Shown: positions 47,060-58,520, counted from the first letter of the stretch. The stretch is 64,000 bases of DNA from Tetmemena sp. SeJ-2015 (GCA_027382625.1 JAJKFJ010021834.1:1-64000), one strand, 5' to 3'. Numbers and translations are program-made. The notes: a model not told the origin generated them from the letters alone.

Positions 47060-47361
47060 GTAAATATATTATCTGTTTAATATTAACAAAGTATTCATTT
47101 TCAAAATAATAATGAGACAACTTTTTTTCACATCTTATTTAATTTAAATAATTAAAAATCAAAACATCACAAGTTTTAGATAATTAAGAATATAAAGTTG
47201 TAGCAATGATTTCCCCTATTATTCTCCTTCAAAATAAGGCTTTGCCAAATTAGTTGATCACACAATTAATAAATTGTTTTTTTCTCTCAAAAGAAGTTTA
47301 AATAATTTAGATATTTAATTAAGAATATACAATGAATAGTGAGACTTCCATCATCTTTGAA

Positions 47362-47509
47362 AAAAATAAATTTTACAGATTCGACTCGGAATTTCGACCC
47401 TGCCTAGAACTAAGAAGGGTGATGGCTGAATACCACTGTCGAGAATTAAACCACCATAGCCAAACATGCTGGATGGAAATTCCGAGTCTAATCTGTAAAA
47501 TTGATTTTT
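47362..47509. repeat. Hairpin: 34-bp inverted arms, 80-nt loop
   Basis: 47362-47395 and 47476-47509 are inverted copies with about two mismatches (tttacagatt.gactcggaatttc). The loop is moderately GC-rich. A standard-code frame (47332-47598, 88 codons) crosses it but its composition is dictated by the repeat. No flanking duplication is seen. Confidence 0.7.
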
Positions 47510-47599
47510 TTAAAAGATGCAGAAGGCTGGCATTAGCTGCTCGCATTATTCATAATATATTCTTAATTAAATTTCTAAATTTGTTAAACCGCTTCTAAT

Positions 47600-48180
47600 A
47601 ATGGAAGAAAAAAGAGATTACTATATGTGTGATCAATAATCTTTTGCAAAGCCATATGATTGTGTCTATTGAAGATTTGATTATTATTGATAAGCAGTTA
47701 AACTTTACTGTTAGAAAGTTTAGTCCTTAATAAACATATTTCTTATTTATTGAAAATATTCTATTATAGAAGGGATGTTGATCCTAAAATTGATGGAAAA
47801 ATAATATAGGTTGAATAAGATTAGTTCTACATCATAAATCGAGGATAGTTGAAAAAGAATTGCTGTTCTCTCTCTCTAATGCTAAATATTTTAGTTGTAT
47901 TGACTTAATCTTAAGATTTCGTTTTCTGCCTTAATCTCTCAATCTAAAATAAAATGCAAGAATAAGTTTAGGCATTAATATTTTAGAGCTTACATAGTTG
48001 AAAAACATTGATAAACTGAAAAAAAAGCAATAGGGACTGTAAACTTTTAAAGAAGATAAGTAAGTTTCAACTCCTCCATAGTAAAATTAACCTTTTTATT
48101 AAATTTATTTTATAAATACTAAGTCTAGTCTCTAAGAAGCGTTTACCGTGCACTATTCGTTTTATTATAAGAAAATGAAA
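47600..48180. other. AT-rich DNA, no supported gene
   Basis: No frame, repeat or structural feature I can support. Confidence 0.35.
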
Positions 48181-48246
48181 CAAATTTTTGGTGGTGGAAA
48201 TCGGAAAATACTACTAAAATAATTGAGAGTTCTATGAGAAAAGATG

Positions 48247-48562
48247 ACTCTAATTCTTTTGAAAACAGCCATCATAGTAGCTAAATATATTTATGAGTTC
48301 TAGAATAAAATGAATATTTTTATAATGAAGACGTTGAATCTGTCTAGAGCAGCAAGAGTTTTATTCTTTATACTAAGCAGCTGCTGCTTTGAACTATGGA
48401 CTGATGTTTGCTGCCTCCCTTATTGTGGACAACAACTTCAATACAAATTTATCGATAATGATATTCCTGGGAAAGAGATTATACAAACAGATTCCTAAAA
48501 GAGAAGTAGCAAAAAGATTTAATTGGACAGGAAGTAGAGCCTATTTATATAATATTTCATGA
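48247..48562 (+). pseudogene. Small protein remnant
   Basis: A short Ser-rich frame (RKDDSNSFENSHHSSQ) is followed in another frame by MFAASLIVDNNFNTNLSIMI, FLGKRLYKQIPKREVAKRFN and WTGSRAYLYNIS, closing at TGA 48560-48562. The second part needs no reassigned codons. No family is recognised. Confidence 0.4.
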
Positions 48563-48675
48563 TCATGAGTAAATGTGGAAGTAGCTTTAATTGATAAAAG
48601 AAACTATTTCTTGTTATATTTATAATATACATTCCAAATAGTTTTTTAATAGTCAAAAGTAGAGCAATTAACACA

Positions 48676-48906
48676 GTGCATCAATTCCAAAATTTGAACT
48701 TAAATGAAACTGCATTGAGTAGCCATTTCTACTTCTCCTGCTTTAAAATCAAAGATAATCCCAGAATAATGCATTACGGGTTATTTCAGGAACATGTTGG
48801 TGACCTTCTGCCAAGAAATCATACTCTTGCCTTTTCTTATAAAAAATTCTTGGCACTGGTAGACATGATGGGCAAGAACCTTCACACGCAAATCTCATCT
48901 TCCTGA
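48676..48906 (+). CDS. Hypothetical protein fragment
   Basis: A 76-codon frame without TAA/TAG: MHQFQNLNLNETALSSHFYF, KIKDNPRIMHYGLFQEHVGD, RNHTLAFSYKKFLALVDMMG, ending at TGA. The first residue may not be the true start, since the preceding bases (TVHQF) fit an upstream extension. Composition is balanced. The product is unknown. Neighbouring coding segments upstream and downstream on the same strand may belong to one gene. Confidence 0.45.
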   Translation: MHQFQNLNLNETALSSHFYFSCFKIKDNPRIMHYGLFQEHVGDLLPRNHTLAFSYKKFLALVDMMGKNLHTQISSS

Positions 48907-49009
48907 TAAAAATTTAACCTGCATTTAAAGGTAGAGCAACGTTGAAGTGCATAGGACCTCGTGAATCCCATAATATACTGGACTTACAAATTAAAAATGA
49001 GAAGGTGCA

Positions 49010-49282
49010 ATGAAAATAGAGGGAGAAAAGAGAAGGGCAAAAAGATCTGCGAATCATTATTCTCAAAAGGCACAGACACAGATAAATACCCAAAAATCAA
49101 AGCAGCGAACTCCAGTGAAAGGCTCAATTGAAGACTTCAATCAAAATGACTGCACTAAAGCAAGAGTAACTCAGTTCTAGAGTGCGATTAGCTTAAAAGG
49201 TTATATAAAAGTCTTTTAATTATATAATTTAGAAATGAAAATTGATTATATGTGTAGTTATCCTAATTACGCTAGATCATGA
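49010..49282 (+). CDS. Basic hypothetical protein, 90 residues
   Basis: The ATG at 49010 opens MKIEGEKRRAKRSANHYSQK, then QTQINTQKSKQRTPVKGSIE and DFNQNDCTKARVTQFQSAIS, ending at TGA 49280. Two in-frame TAA/TAG codons are read as Gln. The N-terminal half is Lys/Arg/Gln-rich, as in DNA- or RNA-associated proteins (inference). The last ~25 codons are AT-driven and may be non-coding. Confidence 0.5.
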
Positions 49283-49889
49283 ACTATATGATGGATTATA
49301 AGTCTTAATTAATAAAGGCTCTTAGTAAGCGTTTGCTTTATAATTGATTCACAGTATTTACAGCTGACTTAATTTACTGTGAAGGAAAGATAAGTACAAG
49401 ATGATAAGATAAACTCAGTTGTTTTAGGTTTATTATTTAATCATGTCTTTATATTCTTCAAAAATAGTTTAATTTTTTCTACTTCTAAATAAAAATTGAT
49501 AAGACTAAGAGTAACGAAATCTCACAAGCGAAAAATAATTTTGACTTAATATATTAAATAGAAATGTTTGGCATCTTAAAATAATAAAGATATTGAAAAC
49601 TCTAAAATAAACTATAGATGTATATTAATTAGCAACATTAAAATTTATTAAATAGGACTCCCTGCAATAAGTATTATTTAAATATTTGTCTGATGGATAT
49701 ATAGGGCAAACTCTAAGAAGATAATATATAAGAAGCTCTCGATTATTTTTTTTCTTAACGCCGCCATCTCTTTTGCTAAGAGCTTTATCATCTTTTCAAA
49801 AAATATAGGTAATGCCCTCTCACGTCAAAGTTAAGAATATAGGCCAAATTCTTTATAAGAATAATTTAATTTTGATAATGAAATTTGTA

Positions 49890-50255
49890 AATTAGAGCTT
49901 TTGAACTATTTTAGTTGAAATTTAAATGAAAATGAATTTAATTAAAATAATTAATGAAGAGTTGTAAATTGTTAACCATTAGGAAGTAGGCATTTAAATA
50001 TAGGGCTTAATAGATAGCTTATTGAATTTTGGTATGTGTTTGTTATACTGCCATAACTGTAGGATGTCTCAACTAAATGATATTAATGTAATTAACTCTG
50101 GACCAACATACTAGCTAACCAAGTTCACAAATTTTAGATTGAGGTTATTCTTTGCACACCTCCCAAGAAGAAGTTATCAATATAAAAGTTTATTAGAGTT
50201 TAATCTTTAATCTAATGGTAATAATTTCAATTATCTAAAAGTCATAAATTGTAAA
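49890..50255. repeat. Dispersed repeat pair, copy a
   Basis: Roughly 330 bp is similar to 51760-52105 in the same orientation (shared gaagancttgtaaattgtt, atatagggctt, taggatgtctca blocks). It is diverged, with many indels. Confidence 0.55.
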
Positions 50256-50269
50256 TCTATTAATTTAAT

Positions 50270-50880
50270 TAATTAGCTTTTTATTTTTTTAATTTTCTTC
50301 AGGGGAAAATTTTTCAAAAATAATTTAAAAAATTTAAATTTTTTTGGTTGGGTTTGAATGATTATAAAAAATTTGTTTTTAATTAAATTAAAAAAGGAAA
50401 TTTTTAAAATTTGTTTTAAAGGTGCAAAAGTTAGAAGAACAAATTAAAAAAAAGATTTCAAAACTTTTGAAAAATCACCAATCCCAAACCTTTTAAAGCA
50501 AACAATTTTGCTACTTATTTTTAACCCTTCAAAAGGCCCCCAAAATTGGCCCCATTTTCCACTTTGGGGTTCCTTTGGTGAATTTTGGGGGTTCCCCCAA
50601 CCAATTTTTTCAAGAAAAAAAGGAAAGAATTTAAAACATTCCCTTTTTCAAAAAAAGAAAGTTTCAAAGGAAAATTTAATTTTTGATAAATCATTATAAA
50701 AAAAGAAACACAATATTTAAATTAATAGAAAGTTGCATAAAACAGATGGATATGACAACTATAGACAAAACCAAAAAAAAATTTTGGTTTAAATAAAAAA
50801 AGAATTTAAAAAAAAAAATTAAAAAAGGGAAAGAAAAATTATAAAAAAGGGGTTTAAATTTTTAAAACTTAGCCTTCTCC
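50270..50880. other. Homopolymer-inflated, low-quality stretch
   Basis: Dense A, T, G and C runs (ttttttt, aaaaaaaa, ggggg, ccccc) unlike the neighbouring sequence. It has the same texture as 1-2650 and looks like unpolished long-read assembly. The apparent frame 50508-50699 is not trustworthy. Confidence 0.55.
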
Positions 50881-50889
50881 AACTAAGCC

Positions 50890-51560
50890 TAAATAATAAA
50901 TTAAAAACGAAAGAATAAGAGCAAAAACTAGAGACCAAATGAAAACCTTATTATTATATCTAATCAGAAATCGTCATTTTTAATAGAATTGTATATTAAT
51001 TTGAATATTAATCTACATTGGAAATTTATTTTTCCATCTTGGAGATTATCCAACGACTTTGTGGTAACTATGAGAGAGGGAGAGAGAGAGCCAAACTTAA
51101 GAGTTACTTTTAAAAGCGGAGGGATGTCTCAAGCATTTCAAGCATGGTGAAACAAAGGCAGTAAACTCTTTAGGAATTGAAGGTTTAAGCAGAGATGGAA
51201 ACCTCCTTTTAAGCTCGTTTAAAGTGGTAATAGCAGAATTGAAGTGGGCTATTGTAAATTAGATCATTCAGTTAAAGAGATTTCAGAGAAGCCTACAGCA
51301 ACATTAAGACTATGTTAAAAAAGATAAGGAAGATTAAGAGCAAATAGAGACAGAGAGCTTGCTCAGGTTAACAACTTTACGATATAATTAAGCATTATAA
51401 TTCTCTATCATTTCACACTCTTCAGTTACGAATTAATAATAATATTCTGAATTTAAATTAAAAAGATATCAAATTGGAATAACTAATTAAGCTTTAAATC
51501 TCAATTTAATAGAAACTCTAGTTATTAAATAAATCTTTATTGAGAGTTGAATTGATTTTA
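50890..51560. other. AT-rich DNA with Lys/Glu-rich traces
   Basis: A (ga)n run lies at 51074-51090. No confident gene. Confidence 0.3.
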
Positions 51561-51573
51561 ATAATTATATAAT

Positions 51574-51732
51574 AAATCTAAGAGCGGTAAATCTAAGCGG
51601 CGAGAAGAAGTAGAAGAAGAGGATTCATACGAGGACGAAGACCCTTTCTCACCTGAAATCGACCAGATTTTAGCGGATAAGTAGCTCGAGATACAGGTTT
51701 CAAGCGTTGGTCCTGGAGCATAAACCTCCCAG
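51574..51732 (+). CDS. CHD-like protein, acidic exon
   Basis: Exon-like frame of exactly 53 codons: KSKSGKSKRREEVEEEDSYE, DEDPFSPEIDQILADKQLEI and SSVGPGAQTSQ, ending at CAG before GTATAAG (donor, 51733). TAG and TAA are read as Gln. EIDQILADK matches the start of a chromodomain (the E-I-x-x-I-L-x-x-R pattern), and the acidic linker before it is usual in CHD-type remodellers. The 3' half of the chromodomain is in the next exon. Confidence 0.6.
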
Positions 51733-51759
51733 GTATAAGTTTCAAACTATAGTTAAAAT

Positions 51760-52140
51760 TTAAACTAAAATCAAAATTAAGTTAAAATAATAAATGAAGA
51801 CTTGTAAATTGTTGGCATTTAAATTGTATTGGTACCCTAATATAGGGCTTGTTCGATAACATATTAAATTATAATATGAGATTTCTCTACAGCCATTATT
51901 ATAGGATGTCTCATCAGAAAGATATCGATGCCAAAAACTCTGAGCCAACAATTAATTAAACTCAAAACTTCTAGCCGAGGTAACTTTTTACACAGACTTC
52001 ATACTAAATAGTCATAAGGATGAAAGTTGTTTAGAATTTAATTATTAATCGAATGGTCATAAAATCAACCCAATATCTCACACTTCAACTGCCTCGGATT
52101 TATAATTAATTAGATTAATTAATAATTTAATTCTCGTTTT
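51760..52140. repeat. Dispersed repeat pair, copy b, in intron-like gap
   Basis: Similar to 49890-50255. Its right part (52010-52140) also resembles the outer end of repeat family R in reverse orientation (cacttcaactgcc, ttaatttaattctc). It fills most of the 554-bp gap between the two chromodomain exons. Confidence 0.5.
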
Positions 52141-52286
52141 TATTAAACTCTCTTCTTTAATGTAAACACCACCCTCATCAATTCTTTCTCACCCATTCTT
52201 TAGAAAATCTGAATTCCAAATAAAATGCGAAGAATCTCCCTCAGATCAAGAAAATGAAACAATTATATTTTAATTTAATGACTTAG

Positions 52287-52421
52287 TTTTTGGTAAAATT
52301 CAGCGAGCAAAGTTACTTGCATGTTCGATGGGTAGAGGAAACTGAACTGGAGGAGTACAGTCAGCAAGCCAAACCTAAAATTCGAAGATATTTTAACGCA
52401 AAAGAAAAAAAGAGATTGCTT
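52287..52421 (+). CDS. CHD-like protein, chromodomain exon
   Basis: Preceded by CTTAG (acceptor) and followed by GTAAGT (donor, 52422), this is a 45-codon frame. FLVKFSEQSYLHVRWVEETE is a clear match to the chromodomain core of CHD/Mi-2-type proteins (F-x-V-K-W-x-x-x-S-Y-x-H-x-x-W-V), and LEEYSQQAKPKIRRYFNAKE matches its C-terminal helix and linker. No TAA/TAG occur in it. The helicase part of such a protein is not identified in the window. In a germline genome this is likely part of a macronuclear-destined gene. Confidence 0.7.
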
Positions 52422-52429
52422 GTAAGTCA

Positions 52430-53570
52430 TCACTCACTCATTCACTCAAATTAATATTCATTAATTTAAAAAATTATTATTTCATATAAAAGATTTTTAA
52501 TTATGGTTTTTGCTGAAGTTCTTAGCGAACGAATTATAGTATAGTAATATTATAAATTTATCGTTTGATTTTTGAAATTGAAGAAATATTATCAACTTTT
52601 TATTAGCTAATGAATAAATAATTGCTGAATTAAGGATTCCCCAAGGGATATTCAGGCCAGTAATCATATAACAGCGAGATTAGTAGGGTATATTTAAATC
52701 TATAGTTTAACTACATTTAACTAACTGCAGATTAAAACCTTTAGAAATGGAGGCATTTCCACATTATTCCCTTATGGACCCTACCCATTAATTTTCAATT
52801 TTAATAAATCCAGGTGCATCCACCACCCAACACATGCATTGCAACTAGAAACTAGTTAAATAAATATCCTTCTTTACTTCTTAAAATATTTTTGAGATCA
52901 AGTCAAGAAAATTTGAAACACAAATATTTCTGGAGAAAAGTAGTAAGGACTTCCAATAAAATAAAAATGAAGAAAATTATTCTGAAAAACGTGCAAATCA
53001 AAATAGTGTAATTATTTTAAATCCTTACTTTACTTTCTTTTATGTTTTATGGAGGCCAAGGTGATGATGATGGGTTGATCCGTTATATATTAAGTTAGAA
53101 ATTTAATATGTGGAAGTTGTGATGTAAAATATATAAATTCTCCATTACTAATATTTGTAACATGATGAAAGTTAATTCAAAAGATGTTTTTATTTATAAT
53201 TATGGTTATTATATATTAATCACGATTATATTATCAAAGAACGAATCAAAATTAAATTCTTAAGAATATTAAGAGCTCGAACCAAATTTGCTTAGCAAGA
53301 GTGAATTAATAGTTTCATTTTAATAAGCCTATTTTTCATCACGAACTTTATTCTTAGTAAATATAAAAAAGACTAAGAGGTAAGTAAACCTTGAAGATTA
53401 TTTTCTTATTTTTTGTAAGTTATTTGAGTTTAGATATAATAAGCATTATAGGTTGAATAGAAATAGATTATCAGTGATTGTCATTTCCTTAAATAATTTT
53501 CAAATTTAATCTGAAGCAACATCTGTTTAATTGTTAAATTTAGATTATAAATTCATTTATTATTTAAAAA
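52430..53570. other. AT-rich intergenic or intronic DNA
   Basis: No supported exon was found here. If the chromodomain gene continues, this gap is far longer than a normal ciliate intron and may hold germline-limited sequence. Confidence 0.35.
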
Positions 53571-53571
53571 G

Positions 53572-53653
53572 GAATGGAAGAAAAAGAATTCACAAGGAAC
53601 TGGAGGAAGCAAAGTAGCAGAGACTCTTGAAATATAGTTGATAGCACATCTAA
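53572..53653 (+). CDS. Short exon-like segment
   Basis: Acceptor-like AAAAAG, then EWKKKNSQGTGGSKVAETLE and IQLIAHL, then GTAAGT. It may belong to the CHD-like gene; no motif. Confidence 0.35.
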
Positions 53654-53751
53654 GTAAGTAAACCTAAATTATTTGACAATAATTATGATGATTATTTATA
53701 AGTTTAGCTCATATTTAAGTCAAGCTATAATACCTTTATAGTCAAACTTAG

Positions 53752-53878
53752 ATACATTGAAAATGGCGATGCAGCGCGCAAGAGTCCTTTAAGTTCTCCA
53801 CTCTTCCAGAATTTGTCTATGACTCGTTTTTGCATTACTGTTCACTATGCAAATGATCTCTCCTATCCAAAGGTCAAG
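53752..53878 (+). CDS. Exon-like segment before GTAAGT
   Basis: Between CTTAG and GTAAGT one frame is fully open: YIENGDAARKSPLSSPLFQN, then MTRFCITVHYANDLSYPKVK. The base composition is clearly GC-richer than its flanks. Phase does not join cleanly with the preceding segment, so membership in the CHD-like gene is uncertain. A further segment at about 54295-54411 (KLIILKKISRILKKVKVTDI, TEMRKTQVKGK, then GTAAAAT) may be another exon. Confidence 0.4.
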
Positions 53879-54419
53879 GTAAGTTTGAATGAATCACTAT
53901 CCATCTACTAAAAAATCAGCTTTAGGGCTTCAGTGTTGAGAAGAAGGAACTAAAATAAAGAGAAAGTGAAAATGAGAGCAATTAAAATATAAGATCAAAT
54001 AAGACTTTGGACAAGGAGAATGCGAATATAAAATTGTAGCCAGTACAAAGAATGCACTGCAAATGTATTTAAATGAATTCAATTTTCTAAATCACTAATT
54101 CGTATTCTTCCTATAATCAACCAAAAGATTTCAGATTTAATCTAACCTTATAGTTGAAATAAATACTGTCTGGGATCTCGTTGATAGGAATGGAATTCTT
54201 CTTTAAGATCTTCACAAATGAGTCAAATACATAGAATAAGACACTTTATATACTCCTCCAATATAAATGAAGTAATATATCAGATAACTTAATTTGTAGA
54301 GAGATTTCAGGAGAAATAGAAACTAATCATTCTAAAGAAGATTTCTAGGATTTTAAAAAAGGTTAAAGTCACTGATATCACAGAGATGAGGAAAACCTAG
54401 GTCAAGGGCAAGTAAAATA

Positions 54420-55925
54420 TATTCAGTTCTAAAAATATTGAAATAAAACTTATTTTATATTTTTGCCTTCAATCATGTAATCATATTTCACCCATAATCT
54501 CTGTATTATGACTCACAGTTATCTATCTAAGGGATGAGTTCCCTAATATACTTATTTATTATTTTTCAATTCTCATTAATATATTAACAACATTTTTAAT
54601 TTAGTTTTTACAATTTCTAAAATCAAACGATAAATGTATGAAATTATATGATAAAATTTTGTATCGATATTATGAATCTCGCCATTAAATATTTATTATA
54701 TATAATATTTTATCGGAATTATGTTTTCATATATTTTATAAGAGTTATTCAGTCTCTTACCATTTTATTATATAAATAAATCAAATGGAATTAAAAAAAA
54801 TGTTAGAAATTTGGAGAGAATAGAGAATTATAAATTATAGTGAATAAATGACAGGATATAGATACTCCAAAAAATGAAGGAAAAATGACAACAGTCCTCG
54901 CACAATTTAATATTAAATGGCATAGTGTAAAAAATGTGAAATAAGTTGAAGTACATCAATTTTATATTAAATATAAATCATTGATATTAATTGCATAAAA
55001 GTTTATAATAATTGATAAGGTATAATTTTTTAATATGGGGAGAAAATCAAAATCTTAATATAAAGAAGAAGTAAAAATATTTTAAAGAAGTCTTGATCTT
55101 TAAAAACTATGTTCAGCCATATCAACATCGACTCTCAGCTTTCCTTAAGATACTTTATTTTTCCTTGAGCTGAGAATCGTATGAGTTAAGATATTAAGAT
55201 GATATGCAAGAATGAATGAGCTGATTACCTTTCATTGATGAATTCAAATCCATTTGCTCATTACATTTAAATTATGCAAAGCTATAATAATGGTGAAGAA
55301 TCTACCAAGCTTTTATATCTAGTAATAGATTAGGAATTAAGCATCCCCAATCGGGCATATAATAACTTAATCGATTTAAATTTAATTCACAGGCGTAACT
55401 CCTTGATCAGTTGTGCCACGTCTCGTGAAGCCCAGACGTAAGGCTTTTATATATTATAGAGTTAAATGAATTTTTGATTACTCACTAGATATTTTTCTTC
55501 TTTGCTTTTGTAAAAAGAAGATGAGTTGAGAGAGGTACTTATTATTCTTAAATTAATTATTATTTGATTCACTTTCTTTTTCTTCATTTTAAATAATTTT
55601 CTTGCGTCCATTGATAAAATATTGGAGATATCTATTAAGTTAGAAAGTTTCTCAAAAAGGTCAGTCATCATTAATTTTAATAATTTAAAAGAGAAAAATA
55701 TCAGAGAGGTCATTTTCTCTATTGTAAAGATAATGCCTGAATACTGTCCAATTTATGCAGAGTTTTCATTAAGACTTTGTGGTTTTTAATTAAGAATGAA
55801 ATTTGTACTAATTATGATTAATTCAAACTCTATAACTATTAAATAAGAATTAAGCACATTAAGATGAGTGCTTAAAAAGGGGAACAGAAAAGAGAAGTAT
55901 CTCTCTTCTTTTTAATATAACTAAA
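54420..55925. other. AT-rich DNA, no supported gene
   Basis: A short GC-richer patch at 55393-55445 has a TGGCACAACTG on minus, resembling a Pol III A box, without a B box. The minus frame 55462-55713 is AT-driven. Confidence 0.35.
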
Positions 55926-55929
55926 TTGA

Positions 55930-56271
55930 CTAGCATATTTATATTTTCATAAGCAAGATCCACTTCCTATATCGAAAGATGAGCGCAATAATTTAAGTAA
56001 TGAGTATCTTGATCATCAAGAGATTTTTTATTTAAACGAAATGCAATTACGGAAAAGAGGAAGGAAGTGTTAGTTCAAGGATACTGAGCATCCAGATTAA
56101 ATTGATAAAGCTAAGACGATTCTTCCATATCATGACTATGATATTGATGCACTTCTTAGTTTGGAGGAATTCAAGCCTCTTAAAAATTCAAGAGACCTTT
56201 CTCTATGTGTCACCAAATACATAGTTATAAAAACAGCAAGGTTTGGAATTAAATCAGTGATAGGTCCTTGA
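55930..56271 (+). CDS. Hypothetical protein, 113 codons
   Basis: Frame open from after a TGA at 55927 to a TGA at 56269: KDERNNLSNEYLDHQEIFYL, EMQLRKRGRKCQFKDTEHPD, AKTILPYHDYDIDALLSLEE, KPLKNSRDLSLCVTKYIVI. Two TAA/TAG codons are read as Gln. Composition is strongly protein-like (charged, balanced). An ATG in frame lies near 56039; the true start is unclear. The family is not recognised. The segments below lie on the same strand and may be parts of one element. Confidence 0.5.
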
Positions 56272-56392
56272 CATAGATAAGTGGACAACTCCAAGTAGAG
56301 TTTTTCTCGAATTTATTTTATCTTTTCTAGTCTTTGTTCCTTTTTAGAATATCTAGCCTAAAATCCATCTGTAAATTTTTTCTTACTCCATT

Positions 56393-56665
56393 GAAAAATT
56401 AAGGAGTGAAGATATAATCTTAGTTGACATCGATATATTTGAGGGATTTCATTCTTATCAGACCTTTTGAAAGATACTCATTTTTAGAGAAGATGTGTCA
56501 AAGAAAAGCAAAAGTTTGTTGCAATTTTAAATAAATCTAAAGACTACTTTACGTCAAATTTTCTAAGAAGGAATGCTCGGGCTCTTGTATGAACTTAATG
56601 TCAATTCAGTACTTGACCTCAAGATTAAAACAATGACTTTTGTCAAGTCTCAGATTTATTACTGA
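56393..56665 (+). pseudogene. Kinase-like degenerate fragment
   Basis: The plus frame reads KLRSEDIILVDIDIFEGFHS, one TGA, KILIFREDVSKKSKSLLQF, then RQIFQEGMLGLLYELNVNSV and LDLKIKTMTFVKSQI. The pattern G-L-L-Y-x-L-x-x-x-x-V-L-D-L-K resembles protein-kinase subdomain VI with the catalytic HRD degenerate, but no DFG or APE is secure. Weak assignment. Confidence 0.3.
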
Positions 56666-56916
56666 GATTAATTATTATTTTAGGTGAGCAACTATTGAAG
56701 AATGAAATAATAATATTTTATGTGAGTCTAATTCAGAGAAATTCTGGGCTTGTAAACTATTTTTCTATTAACTAAAAAGAAAGCTTCTCAAATTTAGAAG
56801 AATAAATTGCCCTACTAGATAGTAAAATATGGAGAAAAAAATATCTATGATGGTTGGTACCTTTGCTTCCTTTAAAATTAATCCATAAGTTATCCATCTA
56901 CTTCCTATGCTTGATC

Positions 56917-57095
56917 AAACATTTATTCTGATTATGATATTAGATTCAGGGTTGCGACTAATTGAGAGATTCCAATTAAACAAGTTGGAGACTTAGTGTG
57001 TTTAATCTGTGCATAATGCCAAGCCATAAACTATATGGATTTAGATAAGATGGCATAATATATTTCAGAGATAATAATTAAGAGATGAGAAATTA
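56917..57095 (+). pseudogene. Small Cys-cluster protein fragment
   Basis: Plus frame SNIYSDYDIRFRVATN, TGA, EIPIKQVGDLVCLICAQCQ, then INYMDLDKMAQYISEIIIK and TGA. The C-L-I-C-A-Q-C cluster could bind zinc. The TGA is compatible with Trp. Unknown function. Confidence 0.35.
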
Positions 57096-57099
57096 TATT

Positions 57100-58025
57100 G
57101 TCTAAACATATTTTAGCCTTAAATAACTAAGCTTTCAGGGAAACTAAAAGTGAGGAATTAGAATTGGCTCTCCAGGGTTTAAGAATATAGTTAAAAGTAG
57201 TTAGTAAAGTTATATGTCTGAAATAGAAAAGGGGATTAAGAATAGGTCTCATTTAGCAGCAGACTTAATTAACCTCGATTATAAAACGATTAAGCAGCTC
57301 TATAAACACCTAATCTTGAATATGACTTCTCAACTATCTAATTTTTAAAAAAAAAGATCGTAAAATTTAAGAAATAAATTCATATATCTAATATATAGTA
57401 GACTTTGCTATGCCTGCAGGATAGCATTGCCTAAAAGCTAGGTGGATTTAATGAAATCGAAAAGATAATGGGATAAAAATTTCTATGATCTAAAAGCTCA
57501 AGAAAAAGAAGAGAATCAATAAAAATAATGTTAATCATGAATGGAAAGAAAATATCAGTTGCACTTAATAAATAGCATGCAGATATCTAAGAGTTGTATT
57601 TTATTGGTGTTTCAGGTTTTGTTCGTTTTTCACCTTGTAATTAAAAAGAGTTCTTTTTACCACAGTTGTATTCTATTTTTTCAATTCGCAATAAACTATT
57701 CTTATTTGTTCTAAAAAATAGTGAACTATCAATCATAATGACATTATCGATTGCTTTTAAGATTTATAAAGTTGAAAAAGATCTAAGTATATTGAAAAGT
57801 AAAGATCTCTCTGAGAAGTCCAGATGAACTAAGAGATACAACTTAAGAGGGAGAAACAGTCCTGAGTGAAATATAAAAGAGCAGGAGGATAATAATTTAA
57901 CTCTTATAAATTATATGCGAGAATGAGATTGTTGATAGAGGAGAGAAGCTAAAATAGTTGTCCACTAAATCTATGACATTAGAGTCGCAAAGTCACAAAG
58001 TAAAACTACCAGCTTAAAATTTTTA
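57100..58025. other. AT-rich DNA with weak plus-strand coding traces
   Basis: A trace at 57130-57310 (RETKSEELELALQGLRIQLK) may continue the previous element. Nothing is supported beyond that. Confidence 0.3.
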
Positions 58026-58031
58026 ATGCTA

Positions 58032-58520
58032 TCAATCTTCTCTTGTAGAGAGTGACTCGCAGTTCCAGCACGAAATTATACAGCAACTAAGACACTAAAT
58101 GAGAGGTTTCAAGCTTGTACCAAAATGAATCATTGAAAATATTATGTTAATTAGTTTTTTAAAAATTACTAAGCGTATTTGAAATTAAATTCTTGCCCCA
58201 TAAATCCTCTCGAAAAAATTTTAATCACGCGAGCGGTTGTGAAAAAAATTAGTTTATTTCTAATTAATAAATCCAACCTGATGAGCTACATTCCCAAAGT
58301 CTTATATTCGTTGATATCTTAAACTTGCTCTTACAGCTGATTGAATTGCCCTCTTACTCTTTTGCTTTGCTCGAGATAGCATTACATGCTCAGGTTTAGC
58401 TCCTTCTCTTCCTCTTTGCTCCTTCTGATTATTTTCGCTAAGAGCTGGGTTTAAAATGAAATGTAGATCTTCCTTTTTTAATAAAATAAGTTTAAAAGTT
58501 TTAATACAGCTGAATGCCAA
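58032..58520 (-). CDS. Basic hypothetical protein
   Basis: Minus frame of 163 codons ending at TGA 58032. The first half is clearly coding: DLHFILNPALSENNQKEQRG, REGAKPEHVMLSRAKQKSKR, IQSAVRASLRYQRI, DFGNVAHQVGF. It is GC-richer than its surroundings. The second half (after ~58255) is AT-driven and may be intron or germline-limited sequence. TAA/TAG are Gln. The family is unknown. Confidence 0.5.

Noticed and set aside
50508..50699. 63-codon plus frame
   Set aside because: It lies in a homopolymer-inflated low-quality stretch and has no protein-like character beyond runs of Phe, Lys and Pro.
55393..55445. Possible tRNA gene (A-box-like TGGCACAACTG on minus)
   Set aside because: No B box, no cloverleaf and no terminator run in the right place.
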